NCBI GenBank assembly: GCA_936440205.1
Contig: OW387146.1
Coordinates: forward strand, 26,908,458-26,972,457
Length of the DNA: 64,000 nt
Direction: 5' to 3'
DNA from: Lepidonotus clava
Taxonomy: Eukaryota > Annelida > Polychaeta > Phyllodocida > Polynoidae
In this document: in pieces, positions 56,118 through 64,000 of the stretch
Layout of the letters: each line of letters begins with the position of its first letter
How positions within the stretch are numbered: position 1 is the stretch's first letter
The notes under the pieces: model-generated
What the model was told of the DNA's origin: nothing
The model's database searches: none
Seen by the model: the letters and a program-made list of their open reading frames with translations, nothing else
Program-made: the position numbers and the translations under genes

Positions 56118-57353
56118 CTACACATCAGTAGCATTTAGGTTCTTCATGACGATGCCTGTGGACGTTGTCATGGTAACCGAGTCATAACAAATCCTACTAC
56201 TCCTAAATCCCTCCGACCTTGACTCTTTCCTCATACACAAACAGCAGAAAAGTTCCTTGACGGCCTGTCTGAAATGAACATTGATAGCACAGTATAAAAC
56301 AAAGTTGAATGCAAAGTTCATTGCTTGGAGGGCATTTACAATCGCTACAGCAAGGTTGTGAGCATGTGTTAGGCTTGCGTCAGCAATGACAGTTTTCTGA
56401 AGAAAGTTGATGATCTCTGCAGGAACCACCAGCATGATGTACATGATAACGATGATGATAAGGGTCAGTGTGATTCGGTGGGTCCCTTCGTTATGGGGAT
56501 GACCCGTCTGGTACTGTCTGCGCATGGCCGTCGACTGGCGAAGAGCACGAACCAAGTGTGCATTGCAGTATGTCAATACCAAGAGGGGTCCTACTATGCC
56601 AATACTGAAGTACACCCAGAGATACACTGTGCCAAAGACTGGGTCAGTTTGCAGGAACCCCTTGGACGTAAAGAAGACACTCCAGCCTTCCTGACACTCC
56701 ATACTGTCAACGTATTGACGCCAGAACCTGGGCAGATTGAAGAGAATGCAGAACACAAAGACCACTGCGATTGAGCATCGCGCAAAGGTCATCCCGATTA
56801 TCTCGCGGGCTCTCAGCGGATGACATATGGCTAAGTAGCGGCTTGTTGCCATTGCCACTGTGAGCCATGTACTAGCCATAATGAACATGCTGATAAGTCC
56901 CTCCCCATACACCTTGTAATAAAGGTCAAAATGGGGCGAGCTGTAGAGAAACTGCTTCCATTGCACCCAGGCATTTGGTAAGAGAGCAACACAGAAGAAC
57001 ATGTCGGATAAAGCGAGCGCGATAAGCCCTGTATGTGCTGAGCGCTCCATTCGGTCCATTGTTTTCTGTAAGCCTTTCCTTGTGAGTACAACCAGGTTGA
57101 GCACATTTCCAAGCAACCCAAATATGCAGACAGGCACAATCACCTTTGAGTATATAACTGACTCCAGCCATTCATACGTCTCTCGTGTGGCCTTATCCTC
57201 ATCGTCCACCTTGTATGGGACTCCATAGGAGCCATTGCTGTGAAAGTCAAATGATAAGGCTAAGTCAGACGATCCCGAATCGTTGTGTACGTTAAACGAT
57301 CCACCATAACTGTAAGATGCGTTAGAATCCTCAAAGATAGGTGTGCAATCCAT
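56118..57353 (-). CDS. Rhodopsin-class peptide GPCR (FMRFamide/TRH-receptor-like), intronless CDS
   Basis: A single 411-residue frame; the start ATG has an in-frame stop 12 bases upstream, so it is secure. The N-terminus has three N-glycosylation sites (N11, N24, N40) and no signal peptide. Seven hydrophobic segments lie at about 71-92, 108-130, 150-170, 190-208, 243-263, 294-316 and 335-356. TM1 has GNVLNLVVL and TM2 has LALSD. The DRY position reads SRY (171-173), followed by LAICHPL. TM6 is linked to PAEII, and TM7 has NFVLYC (350-355) in place of NPxxY. The C-tail has a CCLC cluster (370-373) that could be palmitoylated. The cysteine expected near the top of TM3 is a lysine (147), although C220 is present in loop 2. 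It is a plasma-membrane receptor for a neuropeptide by family resemblance; the ligand cannot be told. Confidence 0.88.
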   Translation of the reverse strand: MDCTPIFEDSNASYSYGGSFNVHNDSGSSDLALSFDFHSNGSYGVPYKVDDEDKATRETYEWLESVIYSKVIVPVCIFGLLGNVLNLVVLTRKGLQKTMDRMERSAHTGLIALALSDMFFCVALLPNAWVQWKQFLYSSPHFDLYYKVYGEGLISMFIMASTWLTVAMATSRYLAICHPLRAREIIGMTFARCSIAVVFVFCILFNLPRFWRQYVDSMECQEGWSVFFTSKGFLQTDPVFGTVYLWVYFSIGIVGPLLVLTYCNAHLVRALRQSTAMRRQYQTGHPHNEGTHRITLTLIIIVIMYIMLVVPAEIINFLQKTVIADASLTHAHNLAVAIVNALQAMNFAFNFVLYCAINVHFRQAVKELFCCLCMRKESRSEGFRSSRICYDSVTMTTSTGIVMKNLNATDV

Positions 57354-60300
57354 GACGCTAATCTAGTGTTAATCCTTTTGATGGCAAACTGCTGGGCGAT
57401 GACATTTAAGAAGTCTCCCTTTAAATATTATTACCAGTACATTGCATCTCCATATTACTGTATATTTTGTGGATTAGTAAAGTTTCACTCATTGAAAAAA
57501 AACCCAGCTTGAGAAGGCCTTCTAGGTAATGTAGCGAACCAATGGTGGTAGTATCCGTATCTGATTGTATACTGACTGGATCTGGTGTATTCATAAATGC
57601 CTGCCCATTATTATCCGGGTAATCAAAGTTAATAGGAGGAGTGTACAATCACATCAGTCAGGGACCGTTTCCAGCCACCAGTTCTCTCCTTATCTGTGAT
57701 ATATTCCCTCCTCTGTGTTCTCTTCCCTTCACCATCCGACTGGTACCATTCCACTTGGGTCGTTTGGCCAAGTGTTGTTTTACCATCAATCAGAAGGTGA
57801 GTGTGGCCCGTGTCGTTCCATCTGCTATGAATCACCAATCTGTATTTTCCCTGCAATCGTCGGCCTGTGGTGAGCTTCCGCCTACTGCCACCAGAGGCGC
57901 TGTTTTCTGACTGAGAGTTTGTCCTTTCCCTTGATTTACTTTACATTTCTCTTGTCATCAATAAAGGGGAAAACAGAATGATTACCATTACGTGTGTTAA
58001 TGATATTTTGATATCGTAGTTTTTTTTATGTTAGTTGTGAAATTGCACCCTAGACAGCCGTAAAGTAGTTTTCCGTCCCTTCTCCAGTCCCTTGTTATCT
58101 TCACGCCCCCTTCCAGCTGAGTGCGTCCCAATACAGCTGTTATCGCCCAGTGGTTGGGTCCCGGATGTGACTAGCTGAGGTGGGTTGTGGTGAGGTCCTT
58201 AAAGGTCACCTTTATTTGGTGCCCTTACACTCCGTCATCTGCCCTTAGCGTCCGCTGTATGCACTTATCGTCCTTCAGTTATCTCCACCTGGAATATAAA
58301 ACGATCCAATTGAATAAACAGTTATTACTATCTGTTATGAAGGTTATGCTGCCAAAAAGAAGTATTGCTATGCAGCATTATGATGAATTTTGATATCTTT
58401 TAAGATCCAATCAATCAGTCAATCGGTAGACAAAGACGGTCCACTGTAATTGTTGCAAATGACATGTTGTATGACTATATATATTTGTTTAAGAGGACTC
58501 CATGTTAACGAATTATCATCCGACTCCAATATCAAGATTCCGAGCCAAGGAACGTAGAACGTTCTCATTACATAAAACGTGGTCATTACGTCACTCCTTG
58601 GCTCGTTGCCTGCGCAACAAAAAAAGTAGACTCAGCAGCAGAAACAACAACAACAAAAGGGTTTTGGGTTTGGGGACCTCCTGACCCAGCCATCTCCCCT
58701 TTGGATCCGCCCTTGAAAACCAATCCATCTATTCACTTCAAAGATCCTCAAAGGGGCGTGACCCACACTTACATTTTCTCAAACAAATCTGATTAGGTCG
58801 GCAGTTAACCGTGTTATAGATTTCCTCCAGTATTGCTCAGATCTACCCCAATCTCCCCAAGTGAACAGTTTGTCAGGTGGCCAGCAGGGGACGGGCGTGT
58901 CTACTTGAAGTCTCCTGTCGATGAGGAGAGAATGAGCGATCATGTATGTAGATGGGCCGCCGCCCGTAGCGCCCCCTGTCGACAACCCCCAATACGTAGA
59001 CGGACCAACGCCTACTGTCATTAACATTTATATAATGTTATAGATCAAAGAACCCAAGAGCCGGTTCCAGGTGCGATCCAGGGCCCAGCTAGGGGCGTGT
59101 CCAGCCCTAAAATCTGAGGGGGTTCCAGGTAAATGAGAAGGGGTTCCGCACAAAACTAAGCGGGTTCTGACCAGTTATTTTGATAAAAAATGTCCTGCAA
59201 TTTTTGTTTCATCATATCAATTTTGAGAAATCTAAGGGGGGCTCCAGACACCCCTCCTCACTGGGTGACCCACTGCAGGGGGTAATCACCCCCCCCCCCC
59301 CCACTCAGGACCTGAACTACTACACCAAGAGGGATAAAACGTTTCGGGCATGTACGTAAATATATAATATCATGACGTTTTAGTACTTAGCCAAGATGCC
59401 ATGCTGACCCATTTATTTTTCGAAATCCTGAACTTGCTCCCTGATCCTTAAATGGTTTGTTCTTTTTATGGTTCATAATTTTTCTTCACTTTCGTTCAAA
59501 GGTAAGAAAGCCTCAGACATCACTAGAGATACTCTCTGGACCTCTAACTGTTGACTCGAAAGGTAGTTTGTGTAACCTAAATTTTATCATTTTCTAACCG
59601 ACAACTGAATGTCTTCCATTTATTAATTTTTAGCATTGTTAACTAAAGCTTGATAGTCTGTTTTGGGTGTGTGTAGGTGCCATGTAAACTCTATCTCAAG
59701 GTTCAATAGTAGTGAAAAGAATTGGACAAGGTAATTTGTCTGGATGCCTTTAAAGTCATTAATGAATACCCGATTGCTGTTCAAAATAAAACAAGATAAT
59801 AAGAATAAGTAGGTGAGGCATGTCACTTCAGGTCAACTAGCACTTCTGACATCTGGTACCGGTGCAACGTGGACGTGAGACAAAATACACGAATTAGCAT
59901 GACCCAGTATCTGCAACTGTGAATTCAGTGAGATGAAATGAGCAAATATCATGCTATAATATTCTTACTTCAAGTTCCGTTTAAGCATACAGACTTCGGA
60001 AATATTATATAGAGGTTTATACGACTTTCGAAATGTTCAACTTTATTTGAGTTGTACAGATTTTTTCCTGAATAAAGTGAATAAAAAAACTGACGATAAA
60101 AAATGGTCGATCTGACTGGCTTTAGCATCCTTCCCTATTGGGATAATCTAATAAGATTGGGCACTGCAGACATTAAGCAGTACTTTTCACAACCAGAAAA
60201 CTTTGATTCTTTTTGCTAAAGACTTATAAGTTTAATGTTTCTAATAATGAAACAGTCGGTCAACTATTCATGCTAAGGTGGAATGTTAACGGGGCTGGGT

Positions 60301-61267
60301 TTACTGACGGGGACAGGAGCACGTCTAGGCGAGAATTGATCAGCTTGTTGACGCCTGTTTGTACGACCCTCCCGTCCCAGTCACTCACGTAGACGAGCCA
60401 GAGTCCTTAGGTGAGTTTTTATTTGCATTGCAATCAATCAGCTCGACTAGCCAAAGTCCTGACGTCACCATATCTCCTCTTTTTACTGGGAAATCATAGG
60501 GCTTTAACCCTAAATCAGGATATGGTCATGGGCCAAAGACTGGACACACAGTGTAAAATACGATCATCAAATTTATTTTAGTCAAAATAGTTGTTCTTGA
60601 ATACTACTTTAGCCAACTTAAGCACTGACTCATATCAAACATGTGCATTTCAATATTGCATACCGATTTACCTTCAGAATCGGCACAAAAATCGGCCGAC
60701 TCGTTTGGTAGTAGTCAGGCGATCTGTGCACCGGGTTTATTCAACAGGGACAAATTATCTATGTTATATTACAAAAAGCTGAATTTCTACACACTTTGTG
60801 ATGTGATCGAAAATATAATCCTTTTGGAAATTCACCAAATACAACATCTTCCTTGATTTGTGTGAGGTACTGTTGAACACATCCAAAAATTCAATATCAG
60901 TTTCATAGTATGATGACAGCTGAGACCTGCCCAGTTCCCAGACTCCATGCAGCCGTTGAGAAGACAACGTACTTCATGTTTCACAATAGAGTTGGATACA
61001 TTTCCACAACCATTTTAACATTACCCCGAAACCCTAGGAAAATCTACACAATCTGGCTGACTCAGATCTGCATTTTCCAACTAGAAATAAGGTGAGACAA
61101 TGATGTATTAAGGCAGCCCCTCCAGTGGCAGCACCCATGTGGGTCTTCAGACTACCCGTTTTGACCCGGTATGTGGACACAGGGATTCCTCACCTCAGCA
61201 TCGGCCCCTAAGGGATCAGGAGCAGCTGGGGTAGGGAAGGATGGTAAATCTGATTTATATAATCATT
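57354..61267. other. Intergenic region, including GPCR upstream DNA
   Basis: No gene recognised. A minus-strand open stretch at 57629-57856 after an AG (GATTGCAG) might be a leader exon of the GPCR gene, but it has no domain-like pattern. A hairpin lies at 58541-58604 with arms CGAGCCAAGGA and TCCTTGGCTCG. A C-run at 59288-59303 lies in a degenerate G/C-rich repeat. A possible + strand donor CCTTAG|GTGAGTTTTT lies at about 60410 without a recognised exon. Confidence 0.4.
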
Positions 61268-61356
61268 TATTCATTAATTAATTCATTCATTCATTCATTC
61301 ATTCATTCATTCATTCATTCATTCATTCATTCATTCATTCATGTATTCATTCATTT
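61268..61356 (+). repeat. ATTC tetranucleotide microsatellite
   Basis: A nearly pure ATTC run from about 61281 to 61342, with degenerate copies on both sides. Confidence 0.95.
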
Positions 61357-62712
61357 TATCTTTGACTGATTGATTTATAATCCTTCTTAATCGATTTACC
61401 TATTTACCTGTTTGTTTATCTTATCATTTAATGTACCTATCATTTTATCTCTATAGTTATTCATTCATTTATCTGTTCAAATAATCATTTGTCGACTCAA
61501 TTATGACTTAGTTATTTATTGTCATTAGCACAGTAGTTTTATCTTTGATATTTTATTTATCAATTTTCTTTATATTGATTCTTCCTAGCTAGATTATTAG
61601 ATTTGCTAAAATGCCAAACATATATAATATTGTGTTGAACCGTGGAACTTCATGTCGTGGCCCTAAGAGGGTTGAAGAAAAAGTTGCCTATCACATTGTT
61701 TTAATATTCAATATGGTGGGAACATTACCGTGAAGAATCTTTAACACAATTTTGTATTCTTAAGGGAGGTGAAAGGTGGAGAAATGTGGAGATGCACAGT
61801 ATTTTTGCTTTGAATATCAAGGCCATACAGTAACTATGTCCTAAAGGCACCTAGAAGCGATCATATATCAAGATCAGATTACTTATTGTTCAAGCCTAAT
61901 CGTTAGTGGATGCCAATTACTGTGAAGCACCACAATTTCAGTAATTATAAAATAAGAAAGTCAATGTCAAATCATAGGACATTCTTCTACCTCGCCCAGA
62001 CGCTGTAATTATTGCAGGGCTGTAGGGACATTGGAGCAGACTGCTGTGTGTAACTTTATATGTTAATGGTGTCCTTTTTGTTACGTTAATACTCTTAAAT
62101 GAACCTTGAAGATGGGGAAGCACTAATTCGATAACCGAATATGTCCCTTTAATTGGCCTAAAGATTCTACTCATGTGAATAGCAATTAGGAAAAGACTGC
62201 TAAAACCCCAGAGCTTGTGATGTAAAGTTCTTGCACATTGCGAGTTTGAATTAGGTTACGCTTTGGGTTTCCTCAATGGTATTTCCATTTCACATTTCAC
62301 ACAAATACAACGATTGGATTGTTAACAGAAAAAGAATAGAAAGTTACACTTGGCAAATCATGTATAATGGAACAACAACCAGTTAGAAGGCATTTCCATA
62401 CAAGACATACGGGAAAGTGGCCTTTATATTAATTGACTGAATAAAAGATGCACTGGGTGCTACTGGGTACCATCACAATATCATAACAAGCTTAAGAACC
62501 TTTACGGAATCAAACAGAATGTTGCTGTTATAATAATGGATCCTGCGTGTCATTGTCATATATCTTATTGGCATTGCAGTTTTATTTACTTTATTGTATT
62601 ATCGATACTGGTTCTATCAGAAGATTCTGGTGATACACCAGCCTTAGCCATGATATGCTCCTTTATTTCTGAAGTCATGACAGACGTCTATAGGTGGCAC
62701 CTCCCACACATT
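61357..62712. other. Intergenic, no gene seen
   Basis: GC-poor DNA without recognisable coding frame or repeat. The 95-codon frame at 62536-62823 runs into the fold-back arm and is not supported. Confidence 0.45.
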
Positions 62713-64000
62713 GTGTTAAGATGCTATCCTACATACAGATGCTATCCAACAAAATGTTGTCACTTAGCATCTTTTTGTAGGATAGCAGATGCACAAGCTG
62801 CTAAGCAACACAATTGCTGCTAAGTGACAAAACAATTGTCACATAGCATCCACTGCATATGCTAAGCCACAAAGAGATGCTAAGTGACAAAACTTTTGAG
62901 GGAGGGGAGGGGAAGGGTTTGATTCAGGGGGGTAGTGTACCAGGGTATGGAGAGGTAGTGTATTCAGGGTATGGAGGGGTAGTGTACCCAGGGTATGGAG
63001 GAGGTATATTGGGGTAAAGTGTACCCAGGGTATGGAGGGGTATTAGAGGGTATATTGTATACCCAGGGTATGGAGGGGCTTTTAGCGGGGTCAACGTTAT
63101 GTACCCAGGGTATGGAGGGGTACCAATTTGTCTGCACAAGGGGGCCCAGACAAGAACAAGGGAATAGGGCTCAATATTTTAAAGTAGACCCAGGGTATAG
63201 TCAGCAAAGACTCTGGGTCTAGATGAATTGCAACTTTTGACCCAGGGTATGGTCTGTGGAGACCCAGGGTATAGTAGCTCAAGCCGGGCGCCCCTGGCTC
63301 CACCCTGCTACATCCTGAAACTCCATACCCTGGGTACACTACCCCTCCTAAAACCACCCCCATACCCTGGGTACACTACCTCTCCATACCCTGCATGGGT
63401 ACATTACCTCTCCATACCCTGGGTACACTACCCTTGTAAAAAAACCATCCATGCCCTGGGTATACTACCCCAATACCCCCTGTGTATCCTGGGTATTCTG
63501 TACCCCATATACCACTTCTGTACCCTGGGTATTCTATACCACCCATACTCTGTTTCCTGGGTATTCTCTGAGCCCTATACCTTATTCTATTTTGCATACT
63601 GTTTCCATACCCTAGGTCTACAGTAACCATACTCTGGAACTATAATATGATAATTAAGTGTGTATAAAAATATCAAACGAAAATGCAGGTTTCTGATTGG
63701 CTGACTGTGAAGAAGACCCTGTGTATGCATACAGATAGTGAGCAAATGGCCCCCGAGCTAAGGGTGGGCAGCAGACCCTGGGACACGTTATGTAATGCCG
63801 ACCCGGTCTACGGCCCACACCACCTCTCCCTTATAGGTTAGCATCTGTATGTAGGATAGCAGCAGGTGGCAGACACTATCCAACAAAATGTTTTGTTGGA
63901 TAGTGTCTGTATGTAGCATAGCATCTTTATACTGCTGCTAAGTGACAAATACTGGATTTTGTTGGATAGCATCTGTATGTAGGATAGCGTCTTAACACAC
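62713..64000. mobile_element. Two-tier fold-back element with minisatellite arms, right end cut by window
   Basis: Outer arms: GTGTTAAGATGCTATCC..ACATACAGATGCTATCC at 62713-62756 is inverted at about 63957-63998, and related GGATAGCATCTGTATGTAG/CTAAGTGACA motifs fill 62757-62900 and 63835-63956. Inner arms: a unit of about 24 bp (GTACCCAGGGTATGGAGG plus a few bases) runs forward at 62930-63285 and inverted at 63320-63620. A spacer of ordinary sequence lies at 63640-63830. No coding capacity; frames over it are repeats. Confidence 0.8.

Noticed and set aside
57629-57856. Coding exon upstream of the GPCR
   Set aside because: It follows an AG and is open for 75 codons, but there is no domain-like pattern, and the GPCR start has an upstream in-frame stop. 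At most it is a leader exon.
62930-63620. CRISPR-like array
   Set aside because: Units are contiguous minisatellite copies without unique spacers, and the host is a eukaryote.

Overview
This window comes from an animal genome, and the GC-poor, intron-rich host DNA with very many small transposons suggests a marine invertebrate. Exons have canonical GT/AG borders. The recognisable host genes are a secreted FTP (fucolectin/tachylectin-4/pentraxin-1) lectin-like pair, a BTB-BACK protein and a rhodopsin-class neuropeptide-type GPCR. Two tRNA-derived SINEs end in AACC- and ACTC-type tails, as in molluscs and related lophotrochozoans. A lophotrochozoan is my best guess; amphioxus or a hemichordate is not excluded.

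Layout. 1-11396: 3' four-fifths of a very long Ty3/gypsy LTR retrotransposon (E1, + strand): pol, an unusual zinc-finger ORF3 with its own TATA promoter, a long 3' region and the 3' LTR. 11903-14140 (-): gene A, four 5' exons of an FTP lectin-like gene, whose remaining exons are not in the window because E1 starts in the next intron. 14141-18805: intergenic DNA with MITEs and a nested fold-back element. 18806-26159 (-): gene B, a complete eight-exon paralogue of gene A (497 codons plus stop; all phases agree). Its introns carry a 2.1-kb DNA transposon, a SINE with a perfect 15-bp target duplication and an opposite-strand ORF. 26160-33328: intergenic DNA with a possible solo LTR, a second SINE, several MITEs and a fold-back element with an 8-bp target duplication. 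33329-39040 (-): three-exon BTB-BACK gene whose first coding exon holds only two codons. 40659-51773: second copy of the same gypsy family (E2, + strand), with 5' LTR, gag, pol and ORF3 but no 3' LTR; it stops where a 425-bp MITE begins. 56118-57353 (-): intronless GPCR. 57354-62712: no gene recognised. 62713-64000: a two-tier fold-back element whose arms are a minisatellite, cut by the window end.

The most notable system is the gypsy family. Both copies place a TATA-Inr core promoter between pol and a third ORF encoding an 836-residue protein with two N-terminal C2H2 fingers and no membrane segment. Downstream lies a 3' region with conserved minus-strand splice-donor-like motifs. This layout resembles the internal-promoter accessory genes of foamy viruses more than an env-bearing gypsy element. 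The second theme is a set of unrelated fold-back elements whose inverted arms are themselves tandem repeats.

All statements come from reading the sequence by eye. No alignment, domain search or expression data were available. The two gypsy copies are treated as fossils and their individual lesions are not listed.
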